From: Bacteroidota bacterium
GTDB lineage: Bacteria > Bacteroidota > Bacteroidia > Chitinophagales > LD1
Assembly (NCBI GenBank): GCA_018267365.1
Contig: JAFDYQ010000007.1
Location: 62,001 to 126,000, forward strand
DNA length: 64,000 bases
Reading direction: 5' to 3'
Positions 25,909-34,668 of the stretch are shown in pieces. The notes beneath the pieces are model-generated. The model searched no databases, had not been told where the DNA came from, and worked only from the letters and a program-made list of their open reading frames with translations. The first letter of the stretch is position 1; each line of letters starts with the position of its first letter. The translations under genes were made by a program, and so were the position numbers.

Positions 25909-27159
25909 ATGCGTCTGATTAGTTTATTACACCTGTTTTCTATTGTACTATTTAGTATCACTGGGGCACCATTGATTGCTGCCACATATCAAGTCAGTAA
26001 GCTATCTCCTGCCTCCAGTATACAGCAAGCCATAAATATTTCTGCGAACGGTGACACGATCATAGTAGCATCAGGTGTATATTATGAGAAAAACCTGATC
26101 ATCAATAAGTCGGTCACATTGATCGGAGTAGGTTACCCTATCGTGGATGGCGAAGGCAAGTATGAAGTGGTATCGATCAAATCAAATTTTGTCAAACTTG
26201 ATGGATTCAAAGTACAGCATTCGGGCTATGCTACCCTGCAAGACCCTGCTGGCATCAAGATATATGATGCGCACAACGTCACTATTTGCAACAATGTTCT
26301 CGATGATACCTTTTTTGGTATATATGCTCAATATGCGAAGAACTGTGTGATCAAAAACAACCGGCTTACATCTTACGGCAAGGAGGAACAACAAATAGGC
26401 AATGGTATTCACTGCTGGAAGAGTGATAGCATGCAGATCATAGGCAATACTGTATCCGGGCACAGAGATGGAATATACTTTGAGTTTGTCACCAACTCGA
26501 TTATCTGGAGAAATATTTCTACTAAAAACATCCGCTACGGATTGCATTTTATGTTCTCACACAATGACTCTTACATTACCAACATCTTTAGCAAGAATGG
26601 TGCTGGCGTGGCTGTGATGTTCACACATGGTGTACGCATGTTTAATAATACCTTTGAAGAAAACTGGGGTGATGCAGCTTACGGCCTGCTTCTCAAAGAG
26701 ATCTCCGATAGTTACATAGATGGCAATCATTTCAAAAAAAATACCAGCGGTATATTTATGGAAGGCGCAAGCAGGATAACCGTAAAAAGAAATACGTTTG
26801 AAAATAACGGATGGGCTATCAAGATCCAGGCAAGCTGTATGGATGTGACCGTGACACAAAATAATTTCTTTGGGAATACCTTTGATGTCGCGACAAACGG
26901 TTCGCTTGTTTTGAATACCTTTAATGGAAACTACTGGGATAAATATGATGGCTACGATCTGAATCGGGACAAAATCGGAGATATACCATATCATCCTATC
27001 AGCATGTATGCTATGATCATTGAGAAAAATCCTCCTGCCATGATCCTCTACAGAAGTATTATGGTCGCGCTACTGGATAAGACAGAAAAAATACTACCTA
27101 CCCTCACCCCGGAGAACCTAAAGGATGAAAAACCACTGATGAAACCGTTGCGACTATGA
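25909..27159 (+). CDS. nosD: Nitrous oxide reductase maturation protein NosD
   Basis: The product has 416 residues: a signal peptide (about 1-24) followed by a right-handed parallel beta-helix built of repeated N/G-rich turns (for example NSIIWRNIS, HGVRMFNNTFEEN) and the NosD-typical end GNYWDKYDGYDLNRDKIGD. NosD is the periplasmic partner of the NosFY transporter and is needed to assemble the CuZ centre of NosZ. Its stop overlaps the nosF start by 4 bp. Confidence 0.93.
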   Translation: MRLISLLHLFSIVLFSITGAPLIAATYQVSKLSPASSIQQAINISANGDTIIVASGVYYEKNLIINKSVTLIGVGYPIVDGEGKYEVVSIKSNFVKLDGFKVQHSGYATLQDPAGIKIYDAHNVTICNNVLDDTFFGIYAQYAKNCVIKNNRLTSYGKEEQQIGNGIHCWKSDSMQIIGNTVSGHRDGIYFEFVTNSIIWRNISTKNIRYGLHFMFSHNDSYITNIFSKNGAGVAVMFTHGVRMFNNTFEENWGDAAYGLLLKEISDSYIDGNHFKKNTSGIFMEGASRITVKRNTFENNGWAIKIQASCMDVTVTQNNFFGNTFDVATNGSLVLNTFNGNYWDKYDGYDLNRDKIGDIPYHPISMYAMIIEKNPPAMILYRSIMVALLDKTEKILPTLTPENLKDEKPLMKPLRL

Positions 27160-27863
27160 TAACCATAGACAAGATATCAAAACAATTCGGGCAGCTAAAC
27201 GCATTGGATGACGTAAGCGCGCAATGCGATAGTGGTGAATGCATAGCACTGATAGGGCCAAACGGAAGCGGCAAAACCACCCTGATCAAATCCATACTGG
27301 GTATGGTAGTACCTGATAGTGGAACTATCTTATTCAATAATAAAAGTATTGCCCATGATTGCAGCTATAGGGCAAATATCGGATACATGCCACAAATAGG
27401 TAGGTATCCGGACAATATGACAATAGGCCAGGTCATAGATATGATGAAGGATATCAGAAGGTCTCATACTCAAATCCGGGATGAAGAATTGCTCGAACAG
27501 TTTGATTTGAAAAGTATCTTAGGAAAAAGGATGAGTACCTTATCCGGGGGGACGCGCCAAAAAGTAAGCGCGGCATTGGCTTTTTTATTTAACGGCGATG
27601 TGCTGATCCTCGACGAACCGACAGCAGGTCTCGATCCGGTGGCGTCTGAGATATTAAAAGAGAAGATCATCAAGCAAAAGCAAGCCGGAAAACTTATTTT
27701 GATCACCTCGCATATCCTCAGTGAACTGGATGATATGGTGACACAGATAATTTATATGCAGGACGGGAAATTGAGATTTCACAAACAGATAGAGGCTCTG
27801 CGCACTGAAACAGGTGAGATCAAACTATCAAGGGCGATAGCGTCTGTAATGCTTCAAAATTAG
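27156..27863 (+). CDS. nosF: ABC transporter ATPase NosF
   Basis: The product has 235 residues, a complete single ABC domain. It shows Walker A GPNGSGKTTL, Q-loop MPQIG, signature LSGGTRQKVS, Walker B VLILDEPTAGLD and the switch His in ITSHILSEL. With NosY and NosD it forms the complex that supplies sulphur or otherwise matures the CuZ site of NosZ. It overlaps nosD by 4 bp and is 3 bp before nosY. Confidence 0.95.
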   Translation: MITIDKISKQFGQLNALDDVSAQCDSGECIALIGPNGSGKTTLIKSILGMVVPDSGTILFNNKSIAHDCSYRANIGYMPQIGRYPDNMTIGQVIDMMKDIRRSHTQIRDEELLEQFDLKSILGKRMSTLSGGTRQKVSAALAFLFNGDVLILDEPTAGLDPVASEILKEKIIKQKQAGKLILITSHILSELDDMVTQIIYMQDGKLRFHKQIEALRTETGEIKLSRAIASVMLQN

Positions 27864-27866
27864 GCA

Positions 27867-28634
27867 ATGAATAAAGTGATCAAATATGTTTTCATTGATA
27901 TTGTAAGAAACAGGATCGTCCTGGCTTACACGATACTTCTGTCTATTATTTCATTTAGCGTGTTCAGCCTCGAAGACACATCTGCAAAGGGTCTGTTGAG
28001 TTTGCTCAATCTGATCCTGTTTATAGTGCCACTTGTCTCTATTATTTTTTCCACGATATACATTTACAATAGTTCAGAGTTTATCGAGTTATTAGTGAGT
28101 CAACCTTTAATGAGAAAAAATATCTGGCTCAGCTTATTTTCAGGTTTATCAATATCACTGACTTTGGCTTTCCTGATCGGAGCAGGCGTACCCATTATGA
28201 TCTACCAGCCTAATGCCACGGGCTGTATAATGGTAGTAATGGGATGCTTGTTGTCCCTTATTTTTGTAGCCATTGCCATGATGAGCGCCGTTAGTACACG
28301 CGATAAGGCTAAGGGAATCGGGGCAGCCATTTTCCTCTGGTTATACTTCGCCGTGATATTTGACGGATTGGTTTTGTTTTTGCTTTTTCAATTTGAAGAT
28401 TACCCGCTGGAGAAACCGATGATGGTGATCAGTGCATTGAACCCAATTGATCTAAGCCGTATTATTGTTTTACTCAGGCTGGATGTCTCGGCACTCATGG
28501 GATATACCGGCGCTGTATTCAAAGGCTTTTTTGGTACACAATCCGGCTTTGTCGTATCATTATTGGTTCTTATACTCTGGGTGGCAGCTCCATTGGCGTG
28601 GTCAGTGTATAAATTTGACAAAAAGGATCTTTAA
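27867..28634 (+). CDS. nosY: ABC transporter permease NosY
   Basis: The product has 255 residues and six hydrophobic helices, with the short coupling segment EFIELLVSQPLMRKNIWLS typical of NosY/ABC-2 permeases. It is the membrane partner of NosF. It is the last gene of the nos operon. No strong plus-strand terminator is visible directly after it; the next strong hairpin (28941-28968) belongs to the opposite strand. Confidence 0.93.
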   Translation: MNKVIKYVFIDIVRNRIVLAYTILLSIISFSVFSLEDTSAKGLLSLLNLILFIVPLVSIIFSTIYIYNSSEFIELLVSQPLMRKNIWLSLFSGLSISLTLAFLIGAGVPIMIYQPNATGCIMVVMGCLLSLIFVAIAMMSAVSTRDKAKGIGAAIFLWLYFAVIFDGLVLFLLFQFEDYPLEKPMMVISALNPIDLSRIIVLLRLDVSALMGYTGAVFKGFFGTQSGFVVSLLVLILWVAAPLAWSVYKFDKKDL

Positions 28635-28940
28635 GTCAATCTAGCAATAAAGTTTTGACAGCCTATTCTTCAGAATCACTGTCGTTTAAAGTACAACCTT
28701 TCCAATACAGAAAATACCAACTCCAATATTTACAAGGGTTACAGCCGTATATTCAACGTGGTTTCATAGATGATTTACAACCAAGTAGTGAGATGTAGAG
28801 ATATAACTCTTACTCATAACTCGCTCCTCATTTCATATCAGGGTAAGCAGGATAAGCAGTTGCAACCAATCTTCAAAATGGAATATGCTTTTGCCGTAAC
28901 TAATTCCTTCGCCTTTATCCGAAATGATGAAAATAAATAA
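28635..28940. other. Non-coding gap after nosY
   Basis: About 300 bp with stops in most frames. The longest open stretch runs on from inside nosY in another frame and has no good start. I see no RNA gene or repeat. This is probably the seam between the nos module and the rest of the island. Confidence 0.4.
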
Positions 28941-28968
28941 AGGAGGTGAACTTTGACATTCACCTCCT
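28941..28968 (-). terminator. Rho-independent terminator of the DUF3871 transcript
   Basis: AGGAGGTGAA and TTCACCTCCT form a perfect 10-bp stem with an 8-nt loop. On the minus strand it is followed by TTATTTATTTT. It lies 150 bp after the DUF3871 stop, so an extra transcribed segment lies between. Confidence 0.85.
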
Positions 28969-29120
28969 ACCGCACCATGTCGGCTGGACTATTCCTTCTC
29001 AAGTTGCCCTCCGGCAGAGCTTAAGTCCGCTTCATCCAGCCCTTGGGCGTTCAACCTCGCAGCTCCCACAGCCGCGCCTGGAGCAAATGCCTTTAAAAAC
29101 TCATATCTGCCTATAGCGGC

Positions 29121-30092
29121 TCAATTGAGTAACCAGAAGTCTTCCTTATGCTTGATGGCCTGATTTAGGCTTGTAATGAACTCTGAGGCGTTTAATCCTC
29201 TCTCTAGGAACTTGTCTATGTAGCTTGACTTGTTAGCCCCTGTAAAGAGGTTATAGAGATTCCAGAGATTGATATTGCCGTCCTGATCTCTACAGAAGGA
29301 TTCATTGGAGTAGTAGTCCTTGGCGATGGTACTCAGGTGACAGTCTAGGAACTGGAAAGGCGGCAGTTGCTTCCTTTCCTGAGTGCCTAAGAACTGATAG
29401 AGCTTCGCCTTACCTATTAGCTGTGCGAATTGGTGCTCTGTTAGGTGGTAGTTAGTCCACTCCTGCATCTGTAGAATCTGTGCTTCTGCATCATAGCCGG
29501 TTATCAGTTGGCGAATGTTCTTGCCTAACCCGTCCAGGTCTATCACTCTGACATCATCCTTTAGGCCATCTGTCCAGATTTTGAGGTTAAGGCAAACCTT
29601 GTTCTGAAACCCAATGAAGATTTTGAAGTGTTCAGTACTGCCTTTCTTGTTGTACAGGTTATCCTCATTGTAGGCCTTTACCCCGCCTATAGACAGGCTT
29701 AGCTTGTTACCATTGATCTCACGGCTTATCTCTGGCACCTCAAACATGAAGGCCATCCTCTCATAGTAAAGAGACTTCTCGTGATCCAACAGGTCTTTGG
29801 CTTGCTTGTTCCTCGCCTCTGGTATTCTACCCTTAACAGGATGACTGAGGCGTATCACAGGGTTTGTGACACTCATTCCATGAAAGTAGTCTTTGGCAAT
29901 GTCCAAAGTGGTCTCCAGAAATTCCGTGTGAGAAATCGCAGTCTCGTTATCTTTGGTAAAGACGGGAATGATATGTCTATTCCTGATTTCCTCTAAGGTC
30001 GAGGAGATCGTATTGGCCTCTATGAAGCTTGAGGTATTAGCTGCTTCATCTATACCTGTTGTTTGATTAGCTGACGCTACTAGTTGCTCCAT
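29121..30092 (-). CDS. DUF3871-family mobile-element protein
   Basis: The product has 323 residues. The overall length and segments such as GLNASEFITSLNQAIKHKEDFWLLN match the DUF3871 proteins common on Bacteroidota integrative elements; their function is not known. No catalytic motif stands out. It overlaps the preceding ATPase gene by 26 bp, so the two are probably translated together. After the TGA stop the same frame stays open for 43 codons (Ala/Gly-rich) up to just before the terminator, so readthrough or a shortened gene is possible. Confidence 0.75.
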   Translation of the reverse strand: MEQLVASANQTTGIDEAANTSSFIEANTISSTLEEIRNRHIIPVFTKDNETAISHTEFLETTLDIAKDYFHGMSVTNPVIRLSHPVKGRIPEARNKQAKDLLDHEKSLYYERMAFMFEVPEISREINGNKLSLSIGGVKAYNEDNLYNKKGSTEHFKIFIGFQNKVCLNLKIWTDGLKDDVRVIDLDGLGKNIRQLITGYDAEAQILQMQEWTNYHLTEHQFAQLIGKAKLYQFLGTQERKQLPPFQFLDCHLSTIAKDYYSNESFCRDQDGNINLWNLYNLFTGANKSSYIDKFLERGLNASEFITSLNQAIKHKEDFWLLN

Positions 30093-30933
30093 TCTTGCTT
30101 GCTTTAGAGGTTACGGAATTTAAAGCCAGTTTCTTCTTGGTGAACTCATCACTGAGACTATGTTGGTACTCAGGGTAGCCATGATAGAGAGTAGTCAGTG
30201 CCTCTAGCGTCTTACAAGCGTTGATCTGCTGCTTCATCTCCTCGGGAGTGATAGTATGGTTGCACCATTGCAGGATTCTTTGGCCCGTCTTCTCAGTTAT
30301 GACAAACTCCGGCACCTTATCAAACAGGCCTGTCCTATCCTTAGAGGCTCTGGAATGGTGATTGATATTGATGTCAAAGACTATGGTCAGCTCATAGTCC
30401 ATGCCCTCTCTGGTCACTCCCTTAAGGCCTATCTTCTCAGGCACCTGCTTACCATTCTTCTCAGACAGTACATAGTCCTGCTTAGTCCTTATGGTGGCAA
30501 TGATGTGAGCCGGACTCTGTAGGATTTTCTGTATGAACTCATTGTGGCGCGGAGTGAGCTTTGACCAATTGGTAAAGCTGTTGCCTACCATCGTAGAGTG
30601 AATGCTTAGGATGCCGCCTGTCCCTTCCCACTCATGACTGATTGAGTCTACCACAATAGCTTGCATACCTGACTTCTCGCAAGCCTCGATGGCTGAGATG
30701 TACCTCTCAGGTGTGAAAGGTGCTTCCAAGTGCAACACATTGTAGTTGCCAAGATGGCTGTAAAGGTCTGCACTGTGATTCTCTGTGTCGATCACAGCGA
30801 TCTTTGACCAGTCTCCTACCAGTCCTTTGGCTAATAACAGTGCGGAGTAGGTCTTACCCCCGCCGGATGGGCCTTGGAGGCCGACTTTGATCTTGGCCTT
30901 GCTTCTCTTGGCCTGATGTAGTTGGAATTCCAT
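30067..30933 (-). CDS. RecA-fold AAA ATPase of the mobile element
   Basis: The product has 288 residues. Walker A is GLQGPSGGGKTYSAL near residue 18-32, Walker B is AIVVDSISHEWEG near residue 92, and the conserved IIATIRTK lies near residue 145. This matches the phage/ICE nucleotide-binding ATPases related to Sak4-type single-strand annealing or recombination proteins. A C-terminal helical tail (about 235-288) may bind partners. It forms an operon with the DUF3871 gene and suggests that the element has its own recombination or replication step. Confidence 0.8.
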   Translation of the reverse strand: MEFQLHQAKRSKAKIKVGLQGPSGGGKTYSALLLAKGLVGDWSKIAVIDTENHSADLYSHLGNYNVLHLEAPFTPERYISAIEACEKSGMQAIVVDSISHEWEGTGGILSIHSTMVGNSFTNWSKLTPRHNEFIQKILQSPAHIIATIRTKQDYVLSEKNGKQVPEKIGLKGVTREGMDYELTIVFDININHHSRASKDRTGLFDKVPEFVITEKTGQRILQWCNHTITPEEMKQQINACKTLEALTTLYHGYPEYQHSLSDEFTKKKLALNSVTSKASKNGATSSVS

Positions 30934-31361
30934 GTTACATGAATTTAAATGGTTAATAAAAAGAGTTTATCTGAAGGCTGTCGCAGAAGGTGCTAATCAG
31001 CCGGATTGTTCGTTTATGCTATAAGATAGGGGGGTATTTGCCCCTTTGGACAGGTAGTTGTCCAAAAGCACTATTTGAGGGTAAATCTTGAGCTACAGGG
31101 GAGCTAAGTTTGGATCAGAAGTGTCAAAATACGCTATAAGATAGATCTAGTTTTGCAGTTTGGCACTTCATCGAAATACCCCAGGATAGATACCCTCAAG
31201 AAATAGTTCTAGATGGGATGCGTATAAAGAGACTGCCCTTCCAGCCAGACAGTCTCTTTGTGCCAAATTCTTCAACCGCTTTTGTCTATTATCCTGCTAA
31301 AAGCGAGGTTCAAGAACCTGGCAAACAAACTTATAAATGCAGGATGGAGCATGCTGACTTG
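30934..31361. other. Repeat-rich non-coding segment, candidate origin region
   Basis: This holds a 12-bp direct repeat GCTATAAGATAG (31018-31029 and 31133-31144), an 8-bp palindromic hairpin TTTGGACA/TGTCCAAA (31045-31052, 31059-31066), a GGGGG/CCCC hairpin at 31029-31044 and an 8-bp inverted repeat TGAGGGTA/TACCCTCA (31076-31083, 31191-31198). Such clustering beside a RecA-like ATPase is what a replication or transfer origin could look like. The part from about 31200 is open in two plus-strand frames, but these have no other support. Confidence 0.45.
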
Positions 31362-31556
31362 TCACTGCCCTACTGGAGTGGGCAAAGTCATTTGTGCATC
31401 GACAACCATATCTTCGATAGCTAATAGGCATTTAATGTGATGCTTGTAGATTAGTGCAATCTTAGCTCGACTTGAGCCATCTTGCTTTAGTATCTTCCCT
31501 ACCGTTTCCAGATAGGCCTTCTCTCTCTCCTGAATTTGTTCTTCCAATTTGTCCAT
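31362..31556 (-). CDS. Small helical protein, 64 residues
   Basis: The family is not recognised. The product is charged and helical (MDKLEEQIQEREKAYLE at the N-terminus), with no membrane segment or Cys. It lies alone between non-coding stretches and could be a small regulator or part of an element control region. Length and composition make it plausible, but nothing rules out a chance frame. Confidence 0.45.
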   Translation of the reverse strand: MDKLEEQIQEREKAYLETVGKILKQDGSSRAKIALIYKHHIKCLLAIEDMVVDAQMTLPTPVGQ

Positions 31557-31713
31557 GATCTATGTTTTAGTTAGGCGAATACATATACACCCAAGACACA
31601 ATCAAAGGGGTCTATTAGTAATTGTCACGGCGTCGACAAGCAGAAAAGCTCTAGGCCTTTTAGTTTAAAAGAGCCTGGCTGTTGGCTAAGGAAAAGTCAA
31701 GGAAGACAAAGGA

Positions 31714-31805
31714 GGGGGGATAGCACCCAAACTAAAAACGACCGGGGGGGTCTTTTACAATGGGGTAGCCGGGGGTATACGCGCTAAGGAAATTTGAATG
31801 GGGGG
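31714..31805 (+). repeat. Cluster of G-tracts
   Basis: G-runs of 6, 7, 4, 5 and 6 lie at 31714-31719, 31744-31750, 31762-31765, 31771-31775 and 31800-31805, an extreme density for this AT-rich island. The spacing would allow G-quadruplex formation on the plus strand, although some loops are long. The cluster lies in the 265-bp gap between two minus-strand genes. Confidence 0.5.
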
Positions 31806-31821
31806 CTTTTTTGGTAGAGGG

Positions 31822-32826
31822 CTACTGACAAAATGTTTTTAGGGCTAAACCAGCTCTTTCATACCCTAACTTTCTTGCTATAGCTAAGTCGAGACATCCA
31901 CTATCCTTTTCATTGATTTGAATCTCTGTGGTACCTCTCCAATAGTAAGCCTCTCCATAGTTAGGATTTAGCTTTATGACCATGCCGTAGTCTACAATTG
32001 CTCCTTGGTAGTCTTGTGAGTTGAACTTTAGAGCTCCTCTCCAATAATAGGACTGGGTATCTTTAGGATTGATCTCAATTGCCTTAGTATAGTCGTCTAA
32101 GGCCCCTTTAAAATCTCTTAGATTGTACTTGGAAGTGCCTCTCAAATTGAAAGCTTTCCAATCTCTAGAATTAAGCTTAATAGCCATACTGCAAAGATCT
32201 ATTAGTTTGTGATAGTCCGGTGTTGAGTCCTTGACATCCTCCTTAGAAATAGCACGTCCCCCATAACGTGCAAAAGGGTCACTAGTTTCTCCTTTGAGGA
32301 TAGGTAAACCGCATGATGTTGTATCTGAGTTAACAGGTATTTCTGTAACCTGTGTAGCCTGGTTATTAGTCCTAGAATAGACAATGAACTTTTGAAATCC
32401 AATAAATAGTAGTACAGAAAAAATGCCTCCTAAAACAAAAATAGTGATACTACGATTGCGGCCTTTCGCTACCTCTTTCCCTGATTCTTCTGAAGTGTCT
32501 TGTTTTTGCTCGATGCGCTTTACTTCCTTAATTAATTCATCCTTTTCCTTAAGGAGATGACCTTTATCTTTTTGAAAACCCGACCAGACCCAAACCGAAA
32601 TCCTAGCTATCGGATAATAGGCAATAACCAAAATGAAAAACCACGTATATGACGCTTCCCAAGCATCCCAGCTTTTATAGCCACCTCCATTCATTGCATT
32701 ACTTCCCCAAATAGATACCAGTACATACAGCAGTAGAGATACTAAGACAGGAACTAGCAGCCAGCCAGCTAAAAAGAGCCTGTAGTAGCCCTCAGGAAGC
32801 CTTCTAAACGGATCGATGAGTTTCAT
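31822..32826 (-). CDS. Membrane-anchored TPR protein
   Basis: The product has 334 residues. Two helices near the N-terminus (about 18-40 and 60-80), a charged stretch (about 85-120) and a third helix (about 127-145) precede three TPR units (about 205-310; repeated patterns such as RDFKGALDDYTKAIEINPKD and YYWRG). The TPR part would be outside if the third helix spans the membrane. TPRs bind other proteins; the partner is unknown. It diverges from an XRE regulator gene, with a palindrome TTACCA-TATG-TGGTAA between the two, which suggests joint control. Confidence 0.75.
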   Translation of the reverse strand: MKLIDPFRRLPEGYYRLFLAGWLLVPVLVSLLLYVLVSIWGSNAMNGGGYKSWDAWEASYTWFFILVIAYYPIARISVWVWSGFQKDKGHLLKEKDELIKEVKRIEQKQDTSEESGKEVAKGRNRSITIFVLGGIFSVLLFIGFQKFIVYSRTNNQATQVTEIPVNSDTTSCGLPILKGETSDPFARYGGRAISKEDVKDSTPDYHKLIDLCSMAIKLNSRDWKAFNLRGTSKYNLRDFKGALDDYTKAIEINPKDTQSYYWRGALKFNSQDYQGAIVDYGMVIKLNPNYGEAYYWRGTTEIQINEKDSGCLDLAIARKLGYERAGLALKTFCQ

Positions 32827-32846
32827 AGTTCAAATCTAAATTTTAA

Positions 32847-32862
32847 TTACCATATGTGGTAA
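32847..32862. promoter_or_regulatory. Palindromic operator between the TPR and XRE genes
   Basis: TTACCA-TATG-TGGTAA has 6-bp arms and lies between divergent starts at 32826 and 32905. It is a likely binding site of the XRE repressor. Confidence 0.5.
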
Positions 32863-32904
32863 CCAGTAGGGCAACTAATATATCCACCTTTCATACAAAT
32901 TACT

Positions 32905-33207
32905 TTGGTGGCAATATCTAAACTAGAGCTACTGCAAAAGCAGATAGGAAAAAGGATCAAAGCCCTCCGAGCTGAAAGAAAGATGAAGCAGCAGGAGCTA
33001 GCCGCCTTGTGTGATTTGGAGAAGACTCACCTGTCTCGTATAGAGGCTGGAGGTCAAAACTTAACCCTTAAAATGCTCCTGAGAATCGCTACTGCATTAG
33101 AAACTGATGTGAAAGACATTTTTGGGCAGCTTTCAACCAAAGTCACTAAAACCAGTGAAAACACTGAAGTTTGGGAAAACAGGGAAAACAGTGAATTCTC
33201 GTTTTAG
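32905..33207 (+). CDS. XRE-family helix-turn-helix regulator
   Basis: The product has 100 residues. An HTH_3 domain (about 14-75) has KRIKALRAERKMKQQELA and EKTHLSRIEAGG, the core of Cro/C1-type DNA-binding proteins, and a Thr/Glu/Asn-rich tail follows. There is no ATG; TTG (32905) or GTG (32908) is the start. XRE proteins next to restriction genes can act as controller (C) proteins, so it may time the restriction genes or the divergent TPR gene. It ends in a convergent overlap with a small minus-strand frame. Confidence 0.8.
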   Translation: MVAISKLELLQKQIGKRIKALRAERKMKQQELAALCDLEKTHLSRIEAGGQNLTLKMLLRIATALETDVKDIFGQLSTKVTKTSENTEVWENRENSEFSF

Positions 33208-33338
33208 AGTATATCTCCCTGCAATTCAATATAAGATTCTTCTTCCTGCACTTTGGGTACACAGCTATTCTCTTTTCTGGATGTTATGAGCCTGCTGATA
33301 GTGTGGGCTTTCATCAGGCGTTCGTCTAGGGGCTGCAT
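33204..33338 (-). CDS. Possible 44-residue protein after mcrC
   Basis: A short frame starting MQPLDERLMKAHTISRLI, with AGGAG 12 bp before the ATG, reads like a helical protein and lies 34 bp after the mcrC stop on the same strand. No family is recognised. Stops directly upstream in the same frame mean it is not a tail of mcrC. It may be a small partner gene, a remnant or a chance frame. Confidence 0.35.
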   Translation of the reverse strand: MQPLDERLMKAHTISRLITSRKENSCVPKVQEEESYIELQGDIL

Positions 33339-33372
33339 CAGGTCATTGATCTCCTAGTCAGATAGCTAACCT

Positions 33373-34668
33373 TCAACGCCTACTAACCCTTCTATCCAAA
33401 ACACTTTTCAAAATAGTCTCCCCAATGGTGTAGTCTAGTTTATTCTCTCTGGTAAGTATATCCTCAAACAATAGATCACAGTGCTCATCCTCCGCGATCT
33501 CTCTCTTGCCATTCTGATAATTAAGCTCCTCGTAATATCGACTTTCTACGATGCCCGTATCCCTTTTTTCAGGATACAGAAGATACCTGCGCCGGGCACT
33601 AAAGTATTTACCATAAGCATACAGCTGCCGGACATCTTCCATTGATGTATCTTTTCTAAACTTCCACTTTGTATCAACTATGATGTTCTCATCACCACTT
33701 TTGATTACTATGTCTGGTATAAGACCTAGACTCCACCCGTCCTCATGTCGCCAAAAAGGTTGCCTTATTTGCCTTTCTATGCGAACACTACCGCCTCTTA
33801 CCCTATTGGCCCGCACCAGCATTACATAGATATAACTTTCCCAGAGCGTATTCATGTCAAACATGATCGCTAAGATATTGTTGCTACCTCCTTTTACATC
33901 TGGGTGATAGTTAAGCAGAATAATCTTGGCTAAGTCTATAGATGTCTCATAACGTGCTGTTTTACGGTCATAGGTTAACCTACTAAACAGCTCCTCTGAT
34001 ACGATAATGTCAGAGCACTCAGGAAAATCAAGCATGAGCTGGTTACACCATTGAGTAGTCGGCAATGATATACTAAGTGTCTGGATGCACTTGAGGGCTT
34101 CAAGAATGATCCGGTTGTAGACATTATCTTTATCATAAACCTGATAGCTAACATAAAAGCGCTCTGCGTGGACTATGTTTTTGGTGACATGCTGGTTTAC
34201 CAAAAGCTTACCGCGCATGGCATTTTGATTACCTGACTGCGTTCTATACTTCTTGATCAAACCGTAATGAAGAAGCTTTTGAGTTTCTGCCAAAAACATT
34301 CGAAGGTAAGTTTCCAGTACACTGATCTCTCTTACTTCAATGTTTGCCACTGTAGTAGTCTTGGCCTCCACCTGCATACTTATGTGAAGCATCTCTATCA
34401 ATACCTTCTGCCAATTTTCGATGGATGTTCCTTCACGGTCGGTCTTGGGCAATACTTCAATAGTAACCCCGTCTATCTGAATCGCCCCTACATAATTACA
34501 AAAGCGGATTTTGTTGTAGTACAAAGTATAATAGCCACATCCTGGATTCTGAGTGAGATACTGAGCCAGTTTCTTGTGCAGTGAGGCGGTGTACTTGACA
34601 CCATTAACAACCTCGTCAACAAACAAGTATTGATACTCGTACACTACTATGGAGTTTTTAAGAGGCAT
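33373..34668 (-). CDS. mcrC: McrC-type nuclease subunit of a McrBC restriction system
   Basis: The product has 431 residues. An N-terminal domain (about 1-130) with YYTLYYNKIRFCNYVGAIQID is typical of McrC. The C-terminal PD-(D/E)XK nuclease has LIPDIVIKSGDENIIVDTKWK, where D and D-x-K form the catalytic site (about residues 315-333). McrC cuts DNA when McrB has translocated from a modified site. The mcrB reading frame overlaps the start by 11 bp, which confirms the pair. Confidence 0.92.
   Translation of the reverse strand: MPLKNSIVVYEYQYLFVDEVVNGVKYTASLHKKLAQYLTQNPGCGYYTLYYNKIRFCNYVGAIQIDGVTIEVLPKTDREGTSIENWQKVLIEMLHISMQVEAKTTTVANIEVREISVLETYLRMFLAETQKLLHYGLIKKYRTQSGNQNAMRGKLLVNQHVTKNIVHAERFYVSYQVYDKDNVYNRIILEALKCIQTLSISLPTTQWCNQLMLDFPECSDIIVSEELFSRLTYDRKTARYETSIDLAKIILLNYHPDVKGGSNNILAIMFDMNTLWESYIYVMLVRANRVRGGSVRIERQIRQPFWRHEDGWSLGLIPDIVIKSGDENIIVDTKWKFRKDTSMEDVRQLYAYGKYFSARRRYLLYPEKRDTGIVESRYYEELNYQNGKREIAEDEHCDLLFEDILTRENKLDYTIGETILKSVLDRRVSRR

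Noticed and set aside
28640-28790. Plus-strand frame after nosY rich in Gln and Tyr
   Set aside because: It runs on from within nosY in another frame, lacks a good start, and shows no family features.
28990-29120. Possible double-glycine peptide (bacteriocin-like leader ending in SSAGG)
   Set aside because: The leader spacing is off by one, only five residues follow GG, there is no start codon, and no peptidase-transporter gene is nearby.
31218-31440. Two overlapping plus-strand frames of 60-68 residues
   Set aside because: They overlap each other and a more plausible minus-strand small gene, and have no recognisable features.
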